Positions 17,358 to 25,400 of a stretch of 35,507 bases of DNA are shown here, piece by piece. A model generated the notes under the pieces. It saw only the letters and a program-made list of their open reading frames with translations, did not search any database and had not been told where the DNA came from. The position numbers were made by a program, and so were the translations under genes. Positions within the stretch are counted from its first letter, which is position 1, and every line of letters starts with the position of its first letter. Origin of the DNA: Mailhella sp. (GTDB lineage Bacteria > Desulfobacterota > Desulfovibrionia > Desulfovibrionales > Desulfovibrionaceae); contig JARHYD010000111.1 in NCBI GenBank assembly GCA_029258655.1, positions 1 to 35,507 on the forward strand, in the 5' to 3' direction.

Positions 17358-17661
17358 TTTAATGTGTTTTAAAAGTAGTTATAAGTATTAAATTTTGTTC
17401 TCTAATAATAGAAATAAAATATTTGCAATGTAATAGTATTAGAAAATAGTTATCGTTACAATGTGAAAACAAAGAACGTTTTTATTTTTGGAAAAAAATT
17501 TTTTATGAATGCCTTAACGTAGGCAAATTTATTGAAATGTATTTCAATAAATTTGCCTAATTGAGGGGGCTTGGGGGAAATTATTTCCCCCAAAAGAAAA
17601 AATAGAATAAGATTAATTTAGAAACATATCCTAATTTAAAAGGTTTATAAAAAGCAAAATC
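17358..17661. repeat. 304-bp panB-priA spacer with repeat copy C
   Basis: No gene. At 17390-17450 there is an AT-rich module related to 21679-21740 and 26303-26380 (TCTAATAATA...GCAATGTAATA). From 17508 to 17627 lies an intact copy of the palindromic repeat. Hairpin 2 has perfect 18-bp arms AGGCAAATTTATTGAAAT (17521-17538) and 17541-17558 around GT. Hairpin 1 has arms 17571-17581 and 17583-17593 around a T. The right edge again reads AAGATTAATTTAGAAACA. Confidence 0.85.
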
Positions 17662-20019
17662 ATGTATTGCCAAATAGCGTTATTGAGTCCTCCTTATTCT
17701 ATATTAACCTATGAAACGCCAAATTTTTTCCCAGAAAGTTTTTGGGGATTGGGTATGCGTGTGGCTATTCCTTTAGGGAATGGTGCTGTTCGCATTGGTG
17801 TTATTACAGCTTTGCATTGTGAAAAAGAAGGTGATTTTTTAATAAAAAAAATTGCATGGCCAATGGAAAATGCAAGTCTTTTATCTTCTTCCTATATGGA
17901 AATGATAGAGCAGTTGGCTAAAAAGCAATTTGTTAGTTTTGGGCGTATTTTAGGCAATATTTTACCTAGTAATTTAAAAACAACAAAAAATATTCGGGTA
18001 CGCCGTTTTCTTGCTAATCAAAAACCTGAATTGTATAAAATTCGAGAACTGCCAAGTCTTTCACAGGAATTGCAAGAAAGCTTGGCTCAAGATTTTATAC
18101 AAGGGCAAGCACAAATTTTAGAATTAGCAGAAGATACAAGTCTAACAGAAAAAATTTGTCTTTTGGCAGAAGCTCCTTGGAATATTCGTGCAAATGCTCA
18201 TAAGCAACGTGAAATATTAGATTTTCTTGCTGATAATGGAAGTGTTACACGAAAAGTTTTTTCACAAAAATTACATGATCATAGTTCGGCTTTAAATACA
18301 CTTATTCAAAATAAAATGGTGGCTATTATAGCATTAGAACAAGAAGAAAAATTAACAGAAGATTTTTTGCCACCACCTATGCCTTTATTTAATCTTAATG
18401 CTAAGCAACAAGAAATTTTTTCGCTTTTAAGTCCAAGTCTTGATGCTACTAATACAGAAAGCAAAACAGTTCTTCTTTTTGGGGTTACAGGAAGTGGCAA
18501 AACTGCTTTGTATCTTGAATTAGCACGTAAAGCTATGCTTGAAAAAAAATCTGTATTATTATTAGCACCAGAAGTTGCTATTGCTTTAAAACTTCGTCAA
18601 GATGCTATGAATAGAAATATGCCTGTTATATTGTATCATGGGTATCAAAGTCCAAAGCAAAAAGAAAAAGTTTTTCGTGAATGTGCTGAACAAACAGAAC
18701 CTCGCCTTATTATTGGAACGCGTTCTGCTTTGTTTTTGCCATTAACAAATTTAGGGCTTATTATTTTAGATGAAGAACATGATGATTCTTTTAAACAAGA
18801 TGAGGGACTTTTGTATCATGCAAAGGATATTGCTTGGTATCGTATGCAAAAAGCAAAAGGTCTTTTTCTTATGGGATCCGCAACGCCTGATATAAAAACG
18901 TATTATGCGTCAGAGCAAAAAGCTTATCAACGGGTAGAAATGTTAGAACGTATTGGTACTGCAGAATTACCAGAAATGCAGCTTGTGGATATAAGCCATG
19001 TTTCTCAAACCTTTGCTCCAGAAACTATTCTTGCATTAAAAGATTGTATTCAAAAAGGTGAACAAGCTATTATTATGCTTAATAGGCGTGGTTATGCTCC
19101 TATTATGTATTGTGTTGAATGTAAAAAAATAGTACGTTGTCCTCATTGTGATATTTCTTTATCTTATCATAAAAAAAGGGAAATTTTATCTTGTCATTAT
19201 TGCGGATATTTACGCCATGTTCCAAGTCCTTGCCCTTTTTGTGGTAGTTTGCATAGTGTACCACTGGGGGAGGGAACAGAACGTATAGAAGAACAAATAA
19301 CGGAAATCTTTCAAAATAGTAGTACATTTCCTCCCGCTGTTTTGCGTTTGGATAAAGATAGCACAAGGCGAGAAGGAAAAATGGAAGAAATTCTTAATGC
19401 TTTTGCTAAACAAGAAGCACAAATTCTTGTTGGTACGCAAATGCTTTCAAAAGGACATCATTTTCCTAATGTTACGCTTGTTATTATTGCAGACGCAGAT
19501 CTTGGTATTAATTTTCCTGATTATAAAGCCCATGAACGAACTTTTCAACTTATTACTCAAGCAGCAGGCAGAGCAGGACGTGGAGAAAAAAAAGGTAAAG
19601 TGATTATTCAAACTCGAGATAAAGATAATTCTTTTTGGAAACATATATTGTCAGGAAATTATTTGACATTTTATGAAGAAGAAATACTTGCTCGGCAAAA
19701 AAGACTTTATCCTCCTTTTATAAAACTTGCATTAATTCGTTGTTCTTATCCAAAAGATAATAAAAATGCACCTCAAATTTGGGAAGAATTTACGCGAACG
19801 TTACGTAAAAAAGCAAGTGAACTTGGTATCCGAGCAACTGGCTCTATTCCCGCACCTATTACAATGTTGCAAGGGCGTTTACGGTTTCAATGTTTTATTA
19901 AAGCATCAAATTGGAATGTGATTCGTTCATTATACGCAAGCACTCTTCCAAAACAAAATATTTTACAAAATAATGATATTCGCTTGCATTTTGATTTAGA
20001 CCCAGTGAATATGCTATAA
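17662..20019 (+). CDS. priA: Primosomal replication-restart helicase PriA
   Basis: A 785-residue 3'-5' helicase that reloads replication at broken forks. The N-terminal DNA-binding domain is followed by Walker A GVTGSGKTAL near residue 273, the DEEH box (ILDEEHDDSF), and GSATPDIKTY. Two zinc clusters follow at about residues 483-530: CVECKKIVRCPHC and SCHYCG with CPFCG. The helicase C motifs are VGTQMLSKGHHFPNVTLV and ITQAAGRAGRG. The end is complete. No strong ribosome site precedes the ATG at 17662. Confidence 0.96.
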   Translation: MYCQIALLSPPYSILTYETPNFFPESFWGLGMRVAIPLGNGAVRIGVITALHCEKEGDFLIKKIAWPMENASLLSSSYMEMIEQLAKKQFVSFGRILGNILPSNLKTTKNIRVRRFLANQKPELYKIRELPSLSQELQESLAQDFIQGQAQILELAEDTSLTEKICLLAEAPWNIRANAHKQREILDFLADNGSVTRKVFSQKLHDHSSALNTLIQNKMVAIIALEQEEKLTEDFLPPPMPLFNLNAKQQEIFSLLSPSLDATNTESKTVLLFGVTGSGKTALYLELARKAMLEKKSVLLLAPEVAIALKLRQDAMNRNMPVILYHGYQSPKQKEKVFRECAEQTEPRLIIGTRSALFLPLTNLGLIILDEEHDDSFKQDEGLLYHAKDIAWYRMQKAKGLFLMGSATPDIKTYYASEQKAYQRVEMLERIGTAELPEMQLVDISHVSQTFAPETILALKDCIQKGEQAIIMLNRRGYAPIMYCVECKKIVRCPHCDISLSYHKKREILSCHYCGYLRHVPSPCPFCGSLHSVPLGEGTERIEEQITEIFQNSSTFPPAVLRLDKDSTRREGKMEEILNAFAKQEAQILVGTQMLSKGHHFPNVTLVIIADADLGINFPDYKAHERTFQLITQAAGRAGRGEKKGKVIIQTRDKDNSFWKHILSGNYLTFYEEEILARQKRLYPPFIKLALIRCSYPKDNKNAPQIWEEFTRTLRKKASELGIRATGSIPAPITMLQGRLRFQCFIKASNWNVIRSLYASTLPKQNILQNNDIRLHFDLDPVNML

Positions 20020-20076
20020 TCCCTTGATTTTTTCTTGAAAAAACAATATTTTTTGCAAAGAAGAAAAGAGGGCAAT

Positions 20077-20949
20077 ATGAAAAAACAAGCTAAAAATAGT
20101 GGTGCATTACTTGTTTTATTAGGAGCTTTTTGCTTTAGTGGATCAGGAACTATACAAGCCCTTGCTCCAGAAAGTGCAACGCCTTTTGTTTTGGGAGCAA
20201 TTCGTCTTTTGTTTGGTGGTTTCTTTCTTTTATTATGGTGTGTTATTAATCGACTTTTAACTATTCCTAAAAATTGGGCTTGGAAAAATGTTCTTTTTTC
20301 AAGTTTAGCTCTTTGTGGTTTCCAAATTACGTTTTTTCTTGGCGTAAAAGAGGCTGGGGTTGCTGTTGGAACAATTATTGCTATTGGTATGACACCTATT
20401 ACTGCTGCAATTTTTGGGTATCTTTTTTATAAAGAAAAACCACAAAAGTCTTGGTATATTAGTACGTTTGTTGCAATTTGTGGACTTGTTTTACTTAATG
20501 TACATGGGGTTCATAAACCCAGTTTTTTAGGTGTTTGCTTGCCTATTCTTGCAGGTACTATTTATGCTTTTTATCTTTCACAAAGTAGAGCATTAGTAAA
20601 AGAAAATAGACCAGAATTAGTTATGACAATTTTATTTTTAATAAGTTCTGTATTTATGTTGCCAATTTTTCTAACATATTCTGTTGATTGGGTTTTTACT
20701 AAAAATGGTATTTTAGTAGCTCTAGGGCTTGGGATTATTACCACAGGCACAGCATATAGTTTAGTTATGGCAGGGCTTAGAACGTGTGAAACGGCTATGG
20801 CTGCAACGCTTAGTCTTGGTGAGCCTTTAGGTGCAGCATTATTAGGAATTTTCCTTTTAAATGAACCTATGAATTTTTTTAGTTCTGTTGGTATTATATT
20901 GCTATTTGCTAGTGTTCTTATTTTGGTTTATTTTCCAAATAAAAAATAA
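20077..20949 (+). CDS. EamA/DMT-family transporter (RhaT-like)
   Basis: A 290-residue inner-membrane protein made of two EamA repeats, giving about ten transmembrane helices. The first helix carries LLVLLGAFCFSGSGTIQ. The second half ends LSLGEPLGAALLGIFLLNEP, a conserved EamA feature. Family members export amino acids or metabolites, and the substrate cannot be told. The frame opens at TTG 20035, but ATG 20077 has AAAAGAGGG at the right distance and begins MKKQAKNSG ahead of the first helix, so I use it. It lies 57 bp after priA and probably shares its transcript. Confidence 0.85.
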   Translation: MKKQAKNSGALLVLLGAFCFSGSGTIQALAPESATPFVLGAIRLLFGGFFLLLWCVINRLLTIPKNWAWKNVLFSSLALCGFQITFFLGVKEAGVAVGTIIAIGMTPITAAIFGYLFYKEKPQKSWYISTFVAICGLVLLNVHGVHKPSFLGVCLPILAGTIYAFYLSQSRALVKENRPELVMTILFLISSVFMLPIFLTYSVDWVFTKNGILVALGLGIITTGTAYSLVMAGLRTCETAMAATLSLGEPLGAALLGIFLLNEPMNFFSSVGIILLFASVLILVYFPNKK

Positions 20950-20973
20950 TGTAAAATTTTTTAAAAATTTTTG

Positions 20974-21002
20974 TTGACATAAGGAATAAATCTGTGTAAA
21001 TA
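20974..21002 (+). promoter_or_regulatory. Candidate promoter of pal
   Basis: TTGACA (20974-20979), a 17-bp spacer, and TAAATA preceded by TGTG. The -35 is consensus and the -10 is weak. It sits 63 bp before the pal start. Confidence 0.5.
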
Positions 21003-21065
21003 ATCTACACAACGTTTTGATAAACACTTCTTGAACTTTGTTCAGTTGGCGTTTAAGGAGAAGTT

Positions 21066-21527
21066 ATGAAGAGTTTAAAAGTTATTGCTCTCTTGTTTAT
21101 GGTAGTATTCGCTGCAGCTTGTTCTAAAACAGCTCCTGTTGAGTCAACTCCAGAACAAGGTCCATCAGCTATTGATGTGGCTGCACAAACTATTTCTGAT
21201 GGAATTATTTATTTTGATTTTGATAAATATGATATTAAAGACGAATATCGTGAAATCCTTAACCAAAAAGCAGCTATTATGCGTCAATTCCCAAGCATTC
21301 GCGTAAGAATTGAAGGTCATACTGACGAACGTGGTACTCAAGAATACAACTTAGCTCTTGGTGAACGCCGTGCTAAAGCTGCATACGAATATCTCGTACT
21401 TTTAGGTGTAAATCCTAATCAATTAGAAATTATCAGCTATGGTAAAGAACAACCAATAGTTGAAGGTACTGGCGAAAGCGTTTGGTCTGCAAACCGTCGT
21501 GATAACTTCCGCGTTATTGCTCGCTAG
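21066..21527 (+). CDS. pal: Peptidoglycan-associated lipoprotein Pal
   Basis: A 153-residue outer-membrane lipoprotein that ties the outer membrane to peptidoglycan in the Tol-Pal system. The signal ends in a lipobox (VFAAAC) with the lipidated Cys at about residue 19. A short linker is followed by the OmpA-C domain with IYFDFDKYDIKDEY and the peptidoglycan-binding IEGHTDERGTQEYNLALG and RRA. ATG follows GGAGAAG. Codon use has more C-ending codons than its neighbours, as expected for an abundant protein. tolA/B/Q/R are not in the window. A tRNA gene follows in the same direction, probably on the same transcript. Confidence 0.95.
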   Translation: MKSLKVIALLFMVVFAAACSKTAPVESTPEQGPSAIDVAAQTISDGIIYFDFDKYDIKDEYREILNQKAAIMRQFPSIRVRIEGHTDERGTQEYNLALGERRAKAAYEYLVLLGVNPNQLEIISYGKEQPIVEGTGESVWSANRRDNFRVIAR

Positions 21528-21543
21528 TTGATATAAAAAATTT

Positions 21544-21620
21544 CGGGACGTAGCGCAGTTTGGTAGCGCATCTGTTTTGGGAGCAGAGGGTCGCTGGTTC
21601 GAATCCAGTCGTCCCGACCA
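21544..21620 (+). tRNA. tRNA-Pro (anticodon UGG)
   Basis: The 77-nt cloverleaf closes with CGGGACG pairing with CGTCCCG and an encoded CCA at 21618-21620. The anticodon stem TCTGT/GCAGA holds the loop TTTGGGA, with anticodon TGG at 21578-21580. The T arm has GGTTCGAATCC. UGG reads all or most proline codons. Confidence 0.96.
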
Positions 21621-21623
21621 TCT

Positions 21624-21661
21624 GAAAAAAAAAAGGAAGTCAAATGACTTCCTTTTTTTTG
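21624..21661 (+). terminator. Intrinsic terminator after tRNA-Pro
   Basis: GGAAGTCA (21635-21642) and TGACTTCC (21645-21652) pair, flanked by an A run upstream and eight T downstream. It closes the pal-tRNA unit. Confidence 0.92.
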
Positions 21662-21678
21662 TATTTAATTTAGTTATC

Positions 21679-21740
21679 TTTCTAAATTATTTTTAGCTAT
21701 TAGACTTCAATTTCTAATAATAAATATAAAAGATTTACAA
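21679..21740 (+). repeat. AT-rich intergenic module U1
   Basis: It begins TTTCTAAATTATTT, runs through TTTCTAATAATAAATATAAA and ends ACAATGTA. Related copies occur at 21932-21990 (start only), 26303-26380 and 17390-17450. Confidence 0.6.
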
Positions 21741-21746
21741 TGTAGG

Positions 21747-21916
21747 GTGTGTTTCTAAATTAATCTTATTTTATTTTTTCTTTGGGGGAAATGATTTCCC
21801 CCAAGCCCCCTCAATCAAATAAAATTATTGGAACGTATTTCAATAATTTTGCTTGATTGAGGGGAGAAAATTATTTCATTTTAGCCGTTGTGACGTAGGA
21901 AGTTACGGATAAAGAC
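21747..21916 (+). repeat. Dispersed intergenic repeat, copy D, with extra module
   Basis: Left edge GTTTCTAAATTAATCTTATT. Hairpin 1 has arms 21782-21792 and 21794-21804 around G. Hairpin 2 in this copy is enlarged: CCCCTCAATCAA (21807-21818) pairs with 21853-21864 on either side of an AAAATTATTG/CAATAATTTT inner stem. A tail GGAAGTTACGGATAAAGAC (21898-21916) follows, found again inverted at 3065-3083. Confidence 0.82.
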
Positions 21917-22004
21917 TATAATTTGGGTGTGTTTCTAAATTATTTATAATTACTTTACTATATTAGACTTATAAAATAAAAAATATTTTTATAAAGTCAT
22001 TGAG

Positions 22005-22250
22005 TTAAGAAGTTTCACTCTCTGGAAGTGAGGAACAAAGCGAGTTCTTGAAAGAGTGTGTATCAGAAAGAACTCCTTGGGGGCATTGCTTGGGGGTGGA
22101 GGGTGAGAGCTACTACCCAAAGGGTGACAAAGTCGTTTCCCTTATACGGAGTTTACAAGGTTTAGGGAAATAGACAGCAACGGGGGCTTCCCTCGTTAGC
22201 GTACTCCCTGCTCGGAACTTTCAGATTTAAGGGGGTGAAACACCTTATAA
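22005..22250 (+). ncRNA. Candidate structured RNA (unrecognised)
   Basis: My count over 22021-22250 is 111 G+C in 230 bases (48%), against roughly 20-33% around it. Nested complementary segments: a closing stem GTTTCAC (22012-22018)/GTGAAAC (22235-22241); a hairpin GAGTTCTT (22043-22050)/AAGAACTC (22069-22076); GGAGT (22148-22152)/ACTCC (22203-22207) enclosing AACGGGGG (22179-22186)/CCCTCGTT (22190-22197). I could not match it to 6S RNA, RNase P RNA, tmRNA, SRP RNA or a group I/II intron. The strand is unknown; plus is given for convenience. It could instead be a decayed gene: the minus strand has a longish frame broken by two TAA stops. Confidence 0.4.
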
Positions 22251-22254
22251 AACT

Positions 22255-22277
22255 TGATACTATGTATAATAGTATCA
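22255..22277. promoter_or_regulatory. Perfect 23-bp dyad, possible operator
   Basis: TGATACTAT and ATAGTATCA (9-bp arms) are separated by GTATA. It lies just after the GC-rich island and about 155 bp before the kinase -35. The size and symmetry fit a site for a dimeric helix-turn-helix protein, or a weak hairpin at the end of the candidate RNA. Confidence 0.45.
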
Positions 22278-22432
22278 TAAATAAGAAACTGTTATATAAA
22301 GAAGAAAAGTAAAAATAATTTAGAAAAATACGTTATTTGTTGTTATATTGGCTAAAATAAGGTAACGTCACTAAAAATATAGCGTATCTAGCTTAGTTAT
22401 GAAATTAAATCTCCTATACTTATAGAAAATTA

Positions 22433-22462
22433 TTGACAAAATTTTATATCTTACCATATAAT
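22433..22462 (+). promoter_or_regulatory. Consensus sigma70 promoter of the hybrid kinase
   Basis: TTGACA (22433-22438), an 18-bp spacer and TATAAT (22457-22462). Both hexamers are perfect. The transcript would begin near 22469 and leave a leader of about 28 nt. Confidence 0.75.
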
Positions 22463-22496
22463 TTTACAAAAATATAAAAGGGATAGATATAGGGGA

Positions 22497-25400
22497 ATGG
22501 AAAATTTTAAAGACGAGCAATATTATATTGATCTTGTTGTATCATTTGTTGATAATTTTTTAAAAGAGAATATGAGAAAAGAGGCATTTGCTCTGTGTAA
22601 TATGCCATTTTCAATACTTTCTAATAATGAAACAACGATATTACATGATTTTGCAGAATTTAATCATTATTGTAACCAAGTTAATATACCTACTATTGGA
22701 ATTTCTACAATACAAAATGAAAAAGTTTTATTTTTAGATTCACATCATGCTTCAATTTATTTAGAGATTAATATACCTGTTACAAATGTTCTGCTTGAAT
22801 GTTTTTTTTCTCTTGCTGAGGAAAAAATTCATACTATTCACTATTCGTTTGCTAATACAAAAATAGAATCTTTTAAAGTAGTATCACCAAAAAAAGAATT
22901 AACTAGTTTAGAAAGTAATGATATATTAGTTGCTGCTCTTAATCAAACAGGTATGATTTTTTGGGAATATTTACCTTTTTATGATCAAGGAACTGTGGAT
23001 ATTATTAATACATCAAATCAAAAACAAACATTTAATAATTTCACAGAAATGCTTATTCGCTTTTTGAATATTGCACCTTCATCTCAAAGAGATTTAATTA
23101 ATTTGCATGAGGCTATTATTTATGGTCAAGCAGAAGCAAGTACAAATGTAAAAATTATTAATTTTGATGGAGAAGAAGAATGGCGAAAAATAAAGTATAC
23201 TGTTCTTCAAACTGAAAATAATTTTCCTGTGGCAATAGGTACAAGCGAGAATATTAATGAGTTAAAACAATTAGAAAAGCGTTTTTCTGTTGCTACGGCA
23301 CAAGCTGGTGTTTCTATATGGAATTATGATCTTGAAACAAGAACATTAAGTTTAGAAAATAATCCAGAATATAACTTTTTTAATGAAACAAGTTTTCCTA
23401 ATACGCCAGAATGTTTTTTTGAAAAAAAACTTGTTCATGATGAGGATATAGAAAATTTTAGAGAATTATTTCATCGAATAGGACAAGGGGATTCACTTGT
23501 AACAGGGGAAATTCGTTTTAAAAATAAAGATACCAATGAGTATACGTGGCATCAAATTGCTTTTTCTGTGGCATTAGATTCTGAAGGTTACCCAAGTTCT
23601 GTTATTGGAACGTCAATTAACATTGATACGCAAAAAAAAGCAGAAGAACAATATATAAGAGAATTAAAATTATTAGAGGCAGAAGATAGCACAACTCTTT
23701 TAAGTTTTATTTATAGCTTTGGCGAACAAAAGATAACGCGTATTAAATCAAAATTTGCTACTATTAAAAATTCTATAAAACATATCAGTACACTTTGTGG
23801 GGAAATTATAAAACTTTGTCCACGAGAGAACCATAAGAAATTTATTGAAGAAACATTTAATACGGAATTTTTTTCTGAATTACTTTTATCTTCGCAAGAT
23901 ACGCATACAATGTATATTACTTTGAAAACAAATGAAAATGAGAGTATCTGGGCAAAGATAGAACTTGAATTAATGAAAAATCCTACCACGTTTGAGCGAT
24001 ATGTAAAAATAAGTGTACAGGATATAACAAGAGAATATGTTTCCGATACTTATTTTAAAACAATTACAGATCAGCATTTTGATAGTATTTCAAGAATTAA
24101 TTATAAAACAGGTAAATATATTCATTATGAAAGTGAAGAAATAAAAAAAATAATACCAAAACAAGCATTATCAGACAATTTTTTTGCAGATGTTGATTAT
24201 GCAATAAAACATTTTCTTCTTGAAGAAGAACGAGAAATTTATATAAAAGCTATTGAAATTGATAATATTATTAACCATTGTAAAAATGAAGAATTTTATG
24301 ATATTTTTTATCGAATAAAAAGAGTTAATAATTCAATTCGTTATAAGCGATCACGATTTTTTATGCTTGATGAAAGCACGTCTACGGTGTGTTTAGGTAC
24401 AGCAGATATTACAGAAATGCATGAAATAGAAAAAGAACGTAGTGAAATGCTCCGTCAATCACTTTTATTAGCACAACAAGCAAATAAAGCGAAAAATGCT
24501 TTTCTTGCTTCCATGAGCCATGATATTAGAACGCCTATGAATGCGATTATTGGAATGGCAAATCTTGCTCTTGAAGATAGGGAAAATCAAGAACAAATTA
24601 CAGAAAGTCTTTCCGTAATAAAATCGAGTTCAGAACATTTGCTTTTGTTAATTAATGATATTTTAGAAATGTCACGTTTAGAAAGTGGAAATTTAACATT
24701 AAATAAAGAACCTTTTTCTATTATTACAGAGTGTGCTAATATTGCCAATGCATTTAAAGGTATTGTTATTCAAAAACATCAAGAATTTATTTTTAAAATC
24801 GAAAATGTTCGTGATGAATTTATCATAGGTGATACAAGTTGTTTAAAAAGGATTTTAAATAACTTATTAGGTAATGCACTTAAATTTACACCAAAAAATG
24901 GAAAAATTTATTTCAAATTATTTCAAGAGGAAACAGTAAAAGAAAATCAAGTTTCTTTTCGTTTTGAAATTCAAGATACAGGAATAGGAATTTCAAAAGA
25001 ATTATTACCTAAAATATTTGAACCTTTTCAAAGAGAGCAAAGCGAAGCAATTAATAATATAGAAGGTACAGGGCTTGGGCTTGCCATTGTAAAAGCTCTT
25101 ATTGAGTTACAAGGTGGAGCAATAAAAATAGAAAGCGAACAGGGAAAAGGTACTCTTTTTATTATTCATATTAGTTACTTAAAGGCACAGAAAAAAGAAA
25201 ATATAAGCAGTGTGCAAAGTGTAAAAATTTCTGATATAAATCTTCATAATCAAAAAATATTACTTTTTGAGGATCATCCTGTAAATACGCTTATTGCTAC
25301 TAAATTATTACAAAAAATGGGAGCAGAAGTTATATCTGCTCAAAATGGAAAAATTGGTGTTGAATTATTTGAAAAAAGTCACAAAGATGAATATAATTTT

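Larger units (their letters stand above)
21621..22496. other. 876-bp region without a protein gene
   Basis: Between tRNA-Pro and the hybrid kinase no open frame of useful length is found on either strand. It contains a terminator, repeat modules (21679-21990), a GC-rich structured island (about 22005-22250), a 23-bp dyad (22255-22277) and the kinase promoter (22433-22462). 22278-22432 is AT-rich with nothing recognisable. Confidence 0.7.

Noticed and set aside
15490-17600. Repeat hairpins as ordinary terminators of folD, nth and panB
   Set aside because: In the direction of these genes the GC stem is followed by A-rich sequence and not by a T run. The same hairpin also occurs behind tRNA-Pro, which already has a canonical terminator.
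21544-21620. tRNA-Pro as an integration site with an island to its right
   Set aside because: No second copy of the tRNA 3' end and no integrase was seen in the window. The genes to the right look like chromosome.
15429-21870. CRISPR array from the repeats
   Set aside because: The copies are 0.8-4 kb apart with genes between them, not regularly spaced, and no cas gene is present.
22005-22250. 6S RNA, tmRNA, RNase P RNA, SRP RNA or group I/II intron
   Set aside because: Hallmarks of each were looked for by eye (large open bubble, tRNA-like ends, GAGGAAAGTCC, GNAR loop with SRP motif, domain V hairpin) and not found.
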